Source: Corynebacterium sp. p3-SID1241 (GTDB lineage: Bacteria; Actinomycetota; Actinomycetes; Mycobacteriales; Mycobacteriaceae). Taken from it: a stretch of DNA of 64,000 nt. Each line of letters starts with the position of its first letter. Position 1 is the stretch's first letter. Under the pieces are notes generated by a model. The model worked only from the letters and a program-made list of their open reading frames with translations. It ran no database searches and had not been told where the DNA came from. Location of the stretch: positions 124,001 to 188,000 of the forward strand of contig JALXWS010000004.1 of the NCBI GenBank assembly GCA_025144025.1. Reading direction: 5' to 3'. A program made the translations under genes and the position numbers. Of the stretch, positions 8,279 through 20,850 are shown one piece after another.

Positions 8279-8319
8279 CCCCAGAGCGATCCCTGCAGGC
8301 CATCTGCACATCACTGGGG
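8279..8319 (-). terminator. probable terminator of guaB1
   Basis: CCCCAG (8279-8284) pairs with CTGGGG (8314-8319) with an inner TGCAG/CTGCA stem. It lies directly past the guaB1 stop; the T-run is weak on this strand and stronger (TTATTGTTTTA) on the plus strand. Confidence 0.4.
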
Positions 8320-8327
8320 TTATTGTT

Positions 8328-9860
<1,533 letters not shown>

Positions 9861-9864
9861 TCAG

Positions 9865-9870
9865 TATCCT
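9865..9870 (+). promoter_or_regulatory. -10 box of the DHA2 exporter (leaderless)
   Basis: TATCCT ends 6 nt before GTG 9877; no SD is present. Confidence 0.6.
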
Positions 9871-9876
9871 GTCTGG

Positions 9877-11298
9877 GTGTCTCAGAAACCAGATCCCCAA
9901 ATTTCCGCAGAGGTAAAAATCAACCTCACCATCCTCGTCCTTGGTGCGATGGTGATGATCCTGAACGAGACCGCACTTTCGGTGGCGCTGCCCACCATCA
10001 TGGCGGACTATGGGATCCCGGCCACCTCTGCGCAGTGGCTGCTTACCGGTTTCCTGCTCACCATGGGCGTGGTCATCCCTACCACGGGTTTTCTCATGGA
10101 TAAGTTCACCACCCGACAGATCTTTCTGTCCTCGTCTGGTGTTTTCCTTGCCGGTACCGTGTTGGCTGCCCTTGCCCCGGCCTTCGGCGTCTTACTCGCG
10201 GGGCGCGTCTTCCAAGCCGTCGGGACAGCGTTGATGATCCCCACCCTGATGACGGTGGCCATGACCCTCGTCCCGCCGCAGCGCCGCGGCAGCGTCATGG
10301 GCATTATTTCCGTGGTCATTTCCGTCGCCCCGGCGCTCGGCCCCACGGTAGGTGGTGTCATCTTGAGCATTTCTACATGGCATGTCATTTTCTGGGCCAT
10401 GGTGCCGCTGCTCGGTCTCATCTGCGCCGCAGGCTACTTCCGCCTAGTCAACGTGGGTGATAAGCGTGATACCCCGCTGGATTTCCCCTCCGTCCTCTTA
10501 TCCGTCATCGCCTTTGGCGGGCTTGTATACGGTGTTTCCTCCATCGAGAACATGCTGGATGGCGATGGCGTAAGAGACATCATTGTCCTCGCGGTTGGCG
10601 TGGTGACTCTAGCGCTATTTACCCGCCGCCAGCTGCGCCTGGCAAAAGACAATCGCGCTCTTTTGGACATGCGCCCGTTTACGGTTCCCAACTTCACCGT
10701 GGCGGTACTGGGCATGCTGCTCATGTTTGGGCTATTGCTCGGCGTGGTTAATATCCTGCCCATCTACCTGCAAACCTCTCTGGCGGTAAGCTCCCTGGTT
10801 ACCGGGTTCGTCGTCATGCCCGGCGGATTGCTCCAAGGCGGCATCTCGCCGATGGTCGGCCGCCTTTATGATGTCCACGGACCCCGCCCGCTCATGATCC
10901 CCGGCGCCCTGATATTCGCTGCAGGAACTTGGTTGATGACCCTGCTTAGCCAGGACAGCGCGGTATGGATGGTCATTGGCATGCACATCCTCTTTGCCCT
11001 TGGCATTGCGCTCATGATGACGCCGCTGATGACGACGTCCCTGGCCTCCCTACCGGACTATCTCTATTCCCATGGTTCTGCCATCCTCAATACCCTCCAG
11101 CAGCTGGCGGGCGCAGCCGGCACTGCTTTTTTGATGACCTTCCTCTCCCGCGGCACCAAGTCCGGTGCCGCCCAAGGCATGAATGAAGCCGCAGCCACCG
11201 CTCACGGTGCGCACTGGGCCTTCCTTTTCGCCGGAGTGCTCTCGATCGTGGTTGTGGTGCTTGCCCCATTCCTAAAGCGGGTGCCGTCCGCAAACTAG
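9877..11298 (+). CDS. MFS drug exporter, DHA2 (EmrB/LmrB-like) family
   Basis: 473 residues with about 14 hydrophobic segments. Motif A is GFLMDKFTTRQIF near 70 and the antiporter region GRVFQAVGTALMIPT near 110 (motif C follows near 145, APALGPTVGG). DHA2 proteins export drugs or metabolites using proton motive force; substrate unknown. The GTG at 9877 is selected since TATCCT lies 6 nt before it and the upstream in-frame extension (from 9751) would overlap guaB1 and lacks a membrane-protein character. No regulator gene adjoins it. Confidence 0.85.
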   Translation: MSQKPDPQISAEVKINLTILVLGAMVMILNETALSVALPTIMADYGIPATSAQWLLTGFLLTMGVVIPTTGFLMDKFTTRQIFLSSSGVFLAGTVLAALAPAFGVLLAGRVFQAVGTALMIPTLMTVAMTLVPPQRRGSVMGIISVVISVAPALGPTVGGVILSISTWHVIFWAMVPLLGLICAAGYFRLVNVGDKRDTPLDFPSVLLSVIAFGGLVYGVSSIENMLDGDGVRDIIVLAVGVVTLALFTRRQLRLAKDNRALLDMRPFTVPNFTVAVLGMLLMFGLLLGVVNILPIYLQTSLAVSSLVTGFVVMPGGLLQGGISPMVGRLYDVHGPRPLMIPGALIFAAGTWLMTLLSQDSAVWMVIGMHILFALGIALMMTPLMTTSLASLPDYLYSHGSAILNTLQQLAGAAGTAFLMTFLSRGTKSGAAQGMNEAAATAHGAHWAFLFAGVLSIVVVVLAPFLKRVPSAN

Positions 11299-11316
11299 CC
11301 ACCAGAGCATGCAAGA

Positions 11317-11341
11317 GGTCCGCACGCGTGGCATGCGGGCC
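11317..11341. terminator. possible bidirectional hairpin between convergent genes
   Basis: GGTCCGCA (11317-11324) pairs with TGCGGGCC (11334-11341) with one G-T pair. No good T-run on either side; lies between the convergent exporter and pseudokinase genes. Confidence 0.35.
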
Positions 11342-11357
11342 TGAAATTATGGCGCGG

Positions 11358-12560
11358 TTAAGAGGCGCATAGCGGCAGGTTCAGCCGCTCATCCTCGGCG
11401 TTATCGCCCCACACCAGGAACGCGGACTGCGTGCCTCCAACGGCCATGACATAGGTAGGCACATCCGCAGTAGTTTCGAAGCTTTGGATGGTGCACTGAT
11501 CATTGGAAAGCTCGACCGGTTCGGCGTCGGGAAGCATGGCGTCGCGCTCCTCCACGCTGGGGTAGTAGGTCACGATATAGCTAAACCCATCGCCCACGCA
11601 GGAAATCTTTGCCTCTTGGCCAGTTTCCGGATCGCGTGACGAGCATTTTGCCCCATCGAAGCCGTCCTGGCCGCTGCGAGAGCCCACCAGGTTCGGATAG
11701 GCATCCGCCAGGTTCTGCTCCTTGTCATTCCAGCTGGGGTAGGACAGGAAGAACCACAGTGCGGCCGCCGCAGCAATCGCGGCCACCGCCAACACAGTGA
11801 TGAGCGCAATAAGCCCGCCCTTGCCCTTTTTCTTCGGTGCCGGCGCCATCGGCTGCTGCGCCATGGGCTGGGCCATCGCCTGCGGTTGTTGCTGTTGTTG
11901 CGGTGGGGCGAATTGCTGCTGTGGGCGCGGCTCCGGCTCCTGCACGCGCGGAATCTGCGCGGTATCAAACTCGCGCTGCGGGCGCAGGTGCTCCACCACA
12001 TCCTTGGCACTACCCGCATTGCCGGTGGGCTTATACTCTGGGCACTTGCGGGCGACGAGCTCTTCAAATGCCGCTACCGCATCGCCGTGCTCCTCACCGG
12101 ACGGGCCGGCTGCGGCCAGCACCGAAATTTGGCGTTGCTTATCGACGCCCACTCGGGCCTCCCTCAGCCCATGCACCGCAAAATCCGCCTGATTGCGAGA
12201 AATCAAAAAGTCCACCGCACCTGCCAGCGGGCCGAAGACCTCCACGGCATCCTCGCGGCTGAGGTTATCGGGCAGCTGCGAAAGCTGCGTGCCGGCAAAA
12301 CCCTCGCGCACGATGAACTCTTGGCCGTCTGCGGTGGTGCCCGTGCCGACCAGCGGTGCGATAGCCGGGTGATGCAAGCCATGCAACGCGGTGGACTTTT
12401 CCACCATGCCGGTGGTGCCCGAGGCAAAGATCTCCACACTCAACCGCTGGTGGGTGGTGCCGTCTTCTACGGCGAAAAGCGTGGAGGAAGGGGTGCCATC
12501 CACTACGGCCAATTCGTGCAAGTTGTGCTGGGTGGCAAAGAACTCAGGAAGCTGGGGCAC
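11358..12560 (-). CDS. membrane-anchored pseudokinase-like protein
   Basis: 400 residues. Residues 1-200 resemble a Ser/Thr kinase fold (VEKSTALHGLHHPAIAPLVG, ADGQEFIVREGFAGTQLSQL in family-like order), but the ATP lysine (VAVK is replaced by SVEIF), the HRD catalytic loop (VHGLREARVGVD) and the DFG motif are all missing. A Gln/Pro/Met-rich linker (210-255) leads to KKKGKGG, one membrane helix (about 260-282) and an extracytoplasmic domain with four cysteines (including CSSRD, SCVGDG, LCAS). Likely a signal-binding or scaffold protein. GTG 12560 has SD AAGGAA 9 nt upstream. Function unknown. Confidence 0.7.
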   Translation of the reverse strand: MPQLPEFFATQHNLHELAVVDGTPSSTLFAVEDGTTHQRLSVEIFASGTTGMVEKSTALHGLHHPAIAPLVGTGTTADGQEFIVREGFAGTQLSQLPDNLSREDAVEVFGPLAGAVDFLISRNQADFAVHGLREARVGVDKQRQISVLAAAGPSGEEHGDAVAAFEELVARKCPEYKPTGNAGSAKDVVEHLRPQREFDTAQIPRVQEPEPRPQQQFAPPQQQQQPQAMAQPMAQQPMAPAPKKKGKGGLIALITVLAVAAIAAAAALWFFLSYPSWNDKEQNLADAYPNLVGSRSGQDGFDGAKCSSRDPETGQEAKISCVGDGFSYIVTYYPSVEERDAMLPDAEPVELSNDQCTIQSFETTADVPTYVMAVGGTQSAFLVWGDNAEDERLNLPLCAS

Positions 12561-12724
12561 GATCAAGATTTCCTTAAACAATGCGGGAGAGGGCAGGGAA
12601 CAATAAAACGATTCTAGATTACATGCCCGTGCCCCTGTTCGCTACCGGCGTACACCCGTGTGAGCTGCAAGAATGGTAGATTCTCGAGGCATTGCGGGCA
12701 TCTGGGGACAAAACCGGAAATTAT

Positions 12725-12739
12725 CGGCGGATTGCCGCG
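12725..12739. promoter_or_regulatory. inverted repeat upstream of clpC, possible ClgR site
   Basis: CGGC-GGATT-GCCG lies 43-57 nt before the clpC start. ClgR activates clp genes in corynebacteria and binds a CGC...GCG dyad; the match here is only approximate. Confidence 0.25.
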
Positions 12740-12769
12740 TTAGAGTGGGTACCACATTAGAAGCGAAAG

Positions 12770-12775
12770 TATAGG
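12770..12775 (+). promoter_or_regulatory. -10 box of clpC
   Basis: TATAGG ends 6 nt before ATG 12782; a GGGGA close to the start may alternatively act as a weak SD. Confidence 0.5.
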
Positions 12776-12781
12776 GGAATC

Positions 12782-15544
<2,763 letters not shown>

Positions 15545-15562
15545 ACAGGAGCACGAGTTAAA

Positions 15563-15602
15563 ACCACCCAGCATCTCGCTTTCTGCGAGGCTGGGTGGTA
15601 TT
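15563..15602. terminator. bidirectional terminator between clpC and lipase gene
   Basis: ACCACCCAGC (15563-15572) pairs with GCTGGGTGGT (15590-15599), with an inner CTCGC/GCGAG stem. The minus strand continues with TTTTAAC, so it best serves the convergent lipase gene; clpC would end here too. Confidence 0.65.
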
Positions 15603-15635
15603 GCGTTGTGTGCGGTTCGGATCTTCTGGGCCCGC

Positions 15636-16847
15636 TCAGCCCGCACAATTCGACGGCGCCGGTTTCCCGTCGAAGCGGTCAAAGAGATACTTCAAGCCCA
15701 CTGGGACATTAATGTATAGCGGCAACGCGTGGTCGGCGCCGGCGCCCGGAATCGTTGCGGTACCAGGCGCGGCCATGAAGTCCACGGTCCCGCCCATCTG
15801 GCAGTACGCCCCTGCGGTAGACCGAACTTGCTCGTGCGGGATGAGGTCATCGTGCGGCGAGCTAGCGATCAACGCCGGCCCCTTCAACGCATGTTTTCCT
15901 AGGTTCTGGCGTAGCAGGGCCTTTTTAATGATGGGCTTACGCTCAACAAGATCAGAGAGTGATTCCCCTGTGCGGGTGAGCTGGCGGGTATTGCTAAAGC
16001 CCCACATGAGGATGGAGTCACCCGTGCAGCTGGTGGCTGCCGAACGCAGGAAATCAATGCCGCGTGGATTGAGTTCTTCTAGGACCGCATCGCGGAACTT
16101 GGGGTCGCGCTCGGCAAAGCCGTTGATGGCGTAGCCCAGCACATGGACGATGGAAGAGCGGTCGATGGCCTTCATTACCTTTGGTAGGTCAGCCGGCGGG
16201 GCACCGGAGTAGGTACCGGCCACGTTCAGCTCGGGCGCATAAGAGTCGGCGAATTCCGCGGCAGCCAGCGAGGCTCCGCCGCCCTGCGAGTAGCCCGCAA
16301 AGCCAATAGGGGCGTCCTTCGGAGCGTGGGCCAGCTCTAGGCCGGAGCGGGCGGCATCGAGCATGGCGTGCGCTTCTTCAATGTGATTGACATAGGTGTG
16401 GTGCCCTGGCATGCCAAGGCCGATGAGGTCTGCCACGATGACTCGGGCACCATGCTGGAGCGCACCCATGTAGAAGCCGTACTCGTAGTTCGCGTTGATG
16501 GTGGGGGAGCCGACTTTGCTCAGCCCTACCGAGCCCAGGCCCATACCGGCACGCGACGGCGCGCACTGGTCGCCTGCGCCGCGGGTACCAGGCGCGAAGA
16601 TGATGGTGGGCCGCTCGCCTTTGCCGCGCCACGGTGTATTCGGCTCGTATAAGGTTGCCGAGGCCTGAATCGGCCGACCATCATCCGTAGTGGTGTCATA
16701 CGTGAATACCTGCCCGCGGCCGACGCCATCGAGCACGTGCGGCGAAGGTCGGGCCGAGGTCACCGCCGCCTGCGCTGTTGGTGGAACTAAGAGGGTACCG
16801 AGAATCAGTGAACAAACGGCTAAAAGCCTTATGCAAATCTTTTCCAT
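15636..16847 (-). CDS. secreted lipase/esterase (LIP family)
   Basis: 403 residues. Sec signal peptide with cleavage expected after about residue 27 (VPPTAQA). Alpha/beta-hydrolase of the secretory lipase family: nucleophile elbow GYSQGGG near 190, acid/histidine region SSPHDDLIPHEQV near 320 and GADHALP near 373. Likely hydrolyses host or environmental lipids or esters outside the cell. The ATG at 16847 is chosen because TAGGTT (16859-16854) ends 6 nt before it; an in-frame TTG two codons earlier is the alternative. Divergent from the small DUF4236-like gene. Confidence 0.85.
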   Translation of the reverse strand: MEKICIRLLAVCSLILGTLLVPPTAQAAVTSARPSPHVLDGVGRGQVFTYDTTTDDGRPIQASATLYEPNTPWRGKGERPTIIFAPGTRGAGDQCAPSRAGMGLGSVGLSKVGSPTINANYEYGFYMGALQHGARVIVADLIGLGMPGHHTYVNHIEEAHAMLDAARSGLELAHAPKDAPIGFAGYSQGGGASLAAAEFADSYAPELNVAGTYSGAPPADLPKVMKAIDRSSIVHVLGYAINGFAERDPKFRDAVLEELNPRGIDFLRSAATSCTGDSILMWGFSNTRQLTRTGESLSDLVERKPIIKKALLRQNLGKHALKGPALIASSPHDDLIPHEQVRSTAGAYCQMGGTVDFMAAPGTATIPGAGADHALPLYINVPVGLKYLFDRFDGKPAPSNCAG

Positions 16848-16891
16848 ATCCAAAACCTACCGGTCAGTAGGAACGGCGCAAGCGGAATTGT

Positions 16892-16897
16892 TAAAAT
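16892..16897 (+). promoter_or_regulatory. -10 box of the DUF4236-like gene
   Basis: TAAAAT ends 8 nt before ATG 16906; there is no SD. Confidence 0.55.
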
Positions 16898-16905
16898 ATA
16901 TGCCC

Positions 16906-17076
16906 ATGGGGCTTCAGTATCGTTCAAGAAAAAAGACCGGCAAGAATAGCTGGATTAACGTATCTGGCTCCGGAGCCTCGATGTCTACCAAGGTAGGGCC
17001 GGTAACGTTTAATTCCCGCGGCGGAATGTGGGTAAATCTGCCCGGCGGCTTCAATTTCCGCGGTCGGTGGCGTTAA
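16906..17076 (+). CDS. small DUF4236-like protein
   Basis: 56 residues starting MGLQYRSRKKTGKNSW, rich in Gly, Ser and basic residues, with the alternation (INVSGSGASMS, VTFNSRGGMWVNLPGG) seen in the DUF4236 domain, a short beta-rich module of unknown function found alone or at the N-terminus of larger proteins. TAAAAT 8 nt upstream of the ATG fits a leaderless start; another ATG two codons upstream is possible. No functional context: neighbours are a divergent lipase and a convergent mutY. Confidence 0.65.
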   Translation: MGLQYRSRKKTGKNSWINVSGSGASMSTKVGPVTFNSRGGMWVNLPGGFNFRGRWR

Positions 17077-17132
17077 ACAGATCACACCCGCGAGATCGCG
17101 AACTGCGAATATAGCCGGCCGTTATTAACTCC

Positions 17133-17993
17133 CTAGATGGGTAGGTGGAATAGGCCGGCGTCGTTTTGTTCGGCGAGGCCGTCGGCAAGCAGCGAAGCCA
17201 ACGCCCGGGAGCGCTGTGCCGCATCGGGCCAGACCACATCAATCTCGGACTGGGGCACCGGCCCATCCGCCGCGCGCAGCACATCCAAAATCTTGCCGCG
17301 CACCTGCCGGTCCGTGCCCACGAATTTCTGCACGCGCTTTTTCGCCTGCGCCTGCTCCTGCGCGCTGGGCTCCGGCCGGCCAGCTAACTGCCACGCACAG
17401 CTTGCGCGCAGCGGGCACTGCTCGCAGGAGGGGTTCTTCGCCGTGCACACTAGCGCGCCCAACTCCATGAGCGCGGCCGAAAAGCGCGGCCCATTCTCGG
17501 CCGGCAAAAGCTCGGCTACGGCCGCCAACTCTCGCTTCGCGGGCTGCGGCGCCAGGAACCGGCCCTCTTCCGCCCGGGCATAAACCCGCCGCACATTGGT
17601 ATCGACCACCGGCACATTTGCCCCATAGTGAAAGCACGCCACAGCGCGCGCGGTGTAGTCCCCAATGCCTGGTAGGCGTAGCAATTCATCGACGTCCGCG
17701 GGAACTTCGCCGCTGCCAATTACCCCCGCACACTCCCACAGGCGCAGGGCACGGCGCGGGTAGCCCAGTTTGCCCCAAGCGCGCAGCACCTCCGCTCGGG
17801 TAGCCTGTGCGAAGTCCGCAGGGGTGGGCCAACGCCGCATCCATTCCTCCCACACGGGGGCCACGCGGGCGACGGGGGTTTGCTGGCTCATGACCTCACT
17901 GAGCAGCACGCCCCAGGCGCTGGTGCCAGGCCGGCGCCACGGCAGGTCGCGCTCATTGGCATCGAACCAGGAAAGAAGAACTTGCGTATCCAT
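17133..17993 (-). CDS. mutY: A/G-specific adenine DNA glycosylase MutY
   Basis: Removes adenine mispaired with 8-oxoguanine. 286 residues with the MutY catalytic region (SEVMSQQTPVARV near 33-45), helix-hairpin-helix LPGIGDYTARAVACFHYG near 107-124 with the catalytic Asp in VDTNVRRV, and a 4Fe-4S cluster C-X6-C-X2-C-X5-C in CTAKNPSCEQCPLRASC near 188-204. The C-terminal NUDIX-like 8-oxoG recognition domain seen in long MutY is missing or reduced to about 70 residues, as in mycobacterial proteins. Divergent from carbonic anhydrase with a 35-bp gap; TAGACT or TATCCC before the ATG suggests a leaderless start. Confidence 0.93.
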   Translation of the reverse strand: MDTQVLLSWFDANERDLPWRRPGTSAWGVLLSEVMSQQTPVARVAPVWEEWMRRWPTPADFAQATRAEVLRAWGKLGYPRRALRLWECAGVIGSGEVPADVDELLRLPGIGDYTARAVACFHYGANVPVVDTNVRRVYARAEEGRFLAPQPAKRELAAVAELLPAENGPRFSAALMELGALVCTAKNPSCEQCPLRASCAWQLAGRPEPSAQEQAQAKKRVQKFVGTDRQVRGKILDVLRAADGPVPQSEIDVVWPDAAQRSRALASLLADGLAEQNDAGLFHLPI

Positions 17994-18015
17994 CGTGAGG
18001 GATAGTCTAAGGCAT

Positions 18016-18021
18016 TAGAAT
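18016..18021 (+). promoter_or_regulatory. -10 box of the carbonic anhydrase gene
   Basis: TAGAAT ends 7 nt before ATG 18029, supporting that ATG over the one at 18020, which overlaps the box. Confidence 0.65.
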
Positions 18022-18028
18022 GTGGCCT

Positions 18029-18643
18029 ATGTCTTTACGTAATGTTGCCCACGAACCACAAGCCGTATGGGAGGCTCTCCAGGCCGGAAACCAGCGCGTT
18101 CTCGACGGTGAGACCGTCGACGTGCGCGAGATCTATAACCGCGAGGGTCTTACCCACGGCCAGGATCCCCGCGTGGTAGTCATTTCCTGTTCCGATTCCC
18201 GCGCCCCTATCGAGCACGTATTCAATATTGGCTTCGGCGATGCCTTTGTCATCCGCACCGCCGGCCACATTCTTGACGACTCCGTCCTAGCCTCCCTCGA
18301 CTACGCCCTCGCCGCCCTCAAGCCCAACCTTTTGGTGGTCCTCGGCCATCAATCTTGCGGCGCAGTCGGTGCGGCTACCGGCTTCGTGGCCGGCGGCGAG
18401 CTGCCCACCGGCCTGCAGCGCCCCATTATTGAAAAAGTCGCTGCCTCCGCGCTGGTGGCAGGCCCTAAGGCCACGACTGACGACGTCGAGAGGGAACACA
18501 CCCGCCAGACCGTCGCCCAACTAGTCGCCAACGTGCCCAACATCCGCCGCCTGCTCGACGAGGGCGCCTTGGGCGTCGTCGGCGCGCGCTACCTGCTGGA
18601 GGACTCCAGCGTGGAGACCCTGCAGACCCTTGGCGTGAAGTAG
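18029..18643 (+). CDS. beta-class carbonic anhydrase
   Basis: Interconverts CO2 and bicarbonate in the cytoplasm. 204 residues with all zinc ligands: CSDSR near residue 52 (Cys and the Asp/Arg dyad) and HQSCGA near 106 (His and Cys). Position between mutY and the Rv3587c-like gene matches mycobacterial canB (Rv3588c). The ATG at 18029 is chosen from the -10 box 7 nt upstream; a start nine bases earlier would lie in the promoter. Confidence 0.92.
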   Translation: MSLRNVAHEPQAVWEALQAGNQRVLDGETVDVREIYNREGLTHGQDPRVVVISCSDSRAPIEHVFNIGFGDAFVIRTAGHILDDSVLASLDYALAALKPNLLVVLGHQSCGAVGAATGFVAGGELPTGLQRPIIEKVAASALVAGPKATTDDVEREHTRQTVAQLVANVPNIRRLLDEGALGVVGARYLLEDSSVETLQTLGVK

Positions 18644-18692
18644 CGGCCTGACACGCGGCGCGGGCTTAGCGCACCGGCCCGCGCCCACCGCT

Positions 18693-18698
18693 TAAAAT
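18693..18698 (+). promoter_or_regulatory. -10 box of the 18706 gene
   Basis: TAAAAT ends 7 nt before GTG 18706 (leaderless). Confidence 0.6.
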
Positions 18699-18705
18699 TG
18701 ACAGT

Positions 18706-19410
18706 GTGACGCAGAAAAAGCCCCTACCAGAAGAGATCTACAAGCGCCGCCGCGTGGCTGCGCTCATCATCGTGCTCGTGTTGGCCGTGGTGCTGATCTG
18801 GGCGGCCGTGGCCGCCTTCGGGGGCAGCAGCGAGGAGCCGGCCGATACCGCCGCACCTGCCCCTACGTCCGCAGATGAGGAAACCTCCTCCTCTGCCGCC
18901 CCCGAATCCTCCGGGACCGTCTCGGAGACGAAGACGTCGGCCGAGGGGGCATCGGAAAGCAAGGCGGCCGAAAGCGAGCCGTCGAGCGCTGCGCCTGCAA
19001 GCTCCGAGGCAGCCAAGAAGACCTGCGAACTCGCGGATCTCGATGTCCGCACCTCCATGTTGAACTACTCCGTGCCGGAAGGCGAGCTGCCGAAGTTCTT
19101 CATGACCGTCACCAACCCCACGGCCGCGGACTGCAAAATCGACCTAGATAAGAATCTGCTGCGCTTCGAGGTCTACAAGATGGCCGATAACGAGCGCGTG
19201 TGGTCCGATACGGATTGCTATGCCTCCGTGCAGACCGGCTCGCAAACCTTCCCGGCCGGCAAGGACGTGAAATTCGAGGCCGAATGGTCCCGCCAGGCCT
19301 CCAAACCGGGCGAGTGCACCGACCGCCCCGCGGCCGAGCCCGGTGCCTACTTTGCCCACACCGTCATCGGCGATAACTCCTCCCCGCCGCAGGACTTCAC
19401 CCTGCGCTAG
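18706..19410 (+). CDS. membrane-anchored extracytoplasmic protein (Rv3587c-like by position)
   Basis: 234 residues: short basic cytoplasmic N-terminus, one membrane helix (about residues 18-40), a Ser/Ala/Glu/Thr-rich linker (44-108), then a compact domain (110-234) with four cysteines (KTCELAD, DCKIDL, DCYASV, GECTDR), probably two disulfides outside the cell. The place next to carbonic anhydrase matches the mycobacterial conserved membrane protein Rv3587c. Function unknown. Its stop is only 3 nt from the stop of convergent radA, so the disA gene that separates these two in mycobacteria is absent here. Confidence 0.75.
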   Translation: MTQKKPLPEEIYKRRRVAALIIVLVLAVVLIWAAVAAFGGSSEEPADTAAPAPTSADEETSSSAAPESSGTVSETKTSAEGASESKAAESEPSSAAPASSEAAKKTCELADLDVRTSMLNYSVPEGELPKFFMTVTNPTAADCKIDLDKNLLRFEVYKMADNERVWSDTDCYASVQTGSQTFPAGKDVKFEAEWSRQASKPGECTDRPAAEPGAYFAHTVIGDNSSPPQDFTLR

Positions 19411-19413
19411 GCG

Positions 19414-20781
19414 CTACCCTGACACCGCGGCGATGGCTTGCCCCAGCGTCGCCACTTGGCGCACCTGCATGCCTTCGACCGGCTCGATATCCCCGCGCGG
19501 GACGAGCGCGTGCTTGTAGCCCAGCCGCGCGGCCTCCATCAAGCGCCGTTCCACGTTCGGTACTGGGCGCAACTCGCCGGCCAGGCCCACCTCGCCGATG
19601 ACTACCGTCTTGGTCGGCAGCGGCTGCTCGTGCAGCGAGGACCACGTCGCCAGCGCAACCGCCAAATCCGTAGCGGTCTCCGTAATCCGCATCCCGCCTA
19701 CCGTGGCCACGTAGGCATCCTTGTCGTTGGTGCGCTGGCCGGCGCGCGCCTGCAGGACCGCGAGCACCATCGGCACGCGATTGGAATCTAGCCCGGTAAC
19801 CACGCGGCGTGGGTTCTTCGCCACTGGGTCCACCGTCAGCGCCTGCACTTCCGCCAGTATCGGCCGCACGCCGTCCATCGCGACCGTCACGGCCGAGCCA
19901 TCCGGTGTCGTACCGTGGTGCGAAAGGAAGAGCCCTGAGGGGTCTGCAACCTCCCGAATGCCGCCGGCCGTCTGCTCAAAGCAGCCCACCTCATCGGTGG
20001 CACCAAAGCGATTCTTGATGCCACGCAGCATGCGCAGGCTGGATTGGCGGTCGCCCTCGAAGTTTAAAACGACGTCGACAAGATGCTCCAGCACGCGCGG
20101 GCCGGCCACATTGCCGTCCTTGGTTACGTGGCCGACCAGCAGCACCGGAATGCCGGTAGATTTCGCCAGGGAGGTCAGCGCGGCCGTCACCGCGCGCGAC
20201 TGCGCCACGCCACCGGATACGCCCTCCACACCCACGGCGTGCATGGTCTGTACGGAGTCGACGATGATAAGGCTTGGCTTGAGCTTATCGACGTGCCCAA
20301 AGACCGCATCCAAGTTGGACTCGGCCGCCAAATACAGCGATTCCTGCAGCGCCCCGGTGCGCTCGGCGCGGGAGCGGACTTGGCCGGCCGACTCCTCAGC
20401 CGTCGCATAGAGCACGGTGCGGCCGAGCTGCGCCCACCGTGAGGCTACTTCCAGCAAAAGTGTGGATTTGCCCACGCCCGGCTCGCCGGCCATAAGCACC
20501 ACCGAACCCGGCACGATGCCGGTGCCTAGGACGCGGTCGAGCTCGCTGATGCCGGTGCGCACCGTCTTTGTCGCCTGCGCCCCAATCTTGGTAATCGGCT
20601 GCGCCGGGCTCGACGGCGCCACGCTTTTGCTTGCCGACGCCCCTGCCCCCGGATTCGTCACTACCGGTGCCCTTTCCTCCAACGTTCCCCACGACCCACA
20701 GTCCGGGCAGCGCCCGAGCCACTTGGGCGAGACGTATCCGCATTCGGAGCAGGTATGGATGGGGCGAGATTTCTTGGCCAT
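19414..20781 (-). CDS. radA: DNA repair protein RadA (Sms)
   Basis: Helicase-like RecA paralogue that extends branched recombination intermediates. 455 residues: N-terminal zinc finger (CSECG...CPDCG, residues 11-28), RecA-type ATPase with Walker A GEPGVGKST near 98, the RadA-specific KNRFG motif near 255, and a Lon-protease-like C-terminal domain (GLDSNRVPM to end). ATG 20781 is selected since TAGGCT lies 7 nt upstream (leaderless) and the protein then begins MAKKSRPIHTCSEC. Downstream end is convergent with the membrane-anchored protein gene. Confidence 0.95.
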   Translation of the reverse strand: MAKKSRPIHTCSECGYVSPKWLGRCPDCGSWGTLEERAPVVTNPGAGASASKSVAPSSPAQPITKIGAQATKTVRTGISELDRVLGTGIVPGSVVLMAGEPGVGKSTLLLEVASRWAQLGRTVLYATAEESAGQVRSRAERTGALQESLYLAAESNLDAVFGHVDKLKPSLIIVDSVQTMHAVGVEGVSGGVAQSRAVTAALTSLAKSTGIPVLLVGHVTKDGNVAGPRVLEHLVDVVLNFEGDRQSSLRMLRGIKNRFGATDEVGCFEQTAGGIREVADPSGLFLSHHGTTPDGSAVTVAMDGVRPILAEVQALTVDPVAKNPRRVVTGLDSNRVPMVLAVLQARAGQRTNDKDAYVATVGGMRITETATDLAVALATWSSLHEQPLPTKTVVIGEVGLAGELRPVPNVERRLMEAARLGYKHALVPRGDIEPVEGMQVRQVATLGQAIAAVSG

Positions 20782-20805
20782 AGCTTCTAGCCTAAAACAC
20801 ATAAA

Positions 20806-20837
20806 CGCCCCCAGCCCGGAAAGGGAGGCTGGGGGCG
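20806..20837 (-). terminator. terminator of the lpqE-like gene
   Basis: CGCCCCCAGCC (20806-20816) and GGCTGGGGGCG (20827-20837) form a perfect 11-bp stem, followed on the minus strand by TTTATGTGTTTT. It lies just before the radA promoter. Confidence 0.8.
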
Positions 20838-20850
20838 GAAGCGCTGTGGC

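Noticed and set aside
12641..12780. Riboswitch or RNA gene upstream of clpC
   Set aside because: No conserved riboswitch core or strong structure was recognisable beyond the short inverted repeat.
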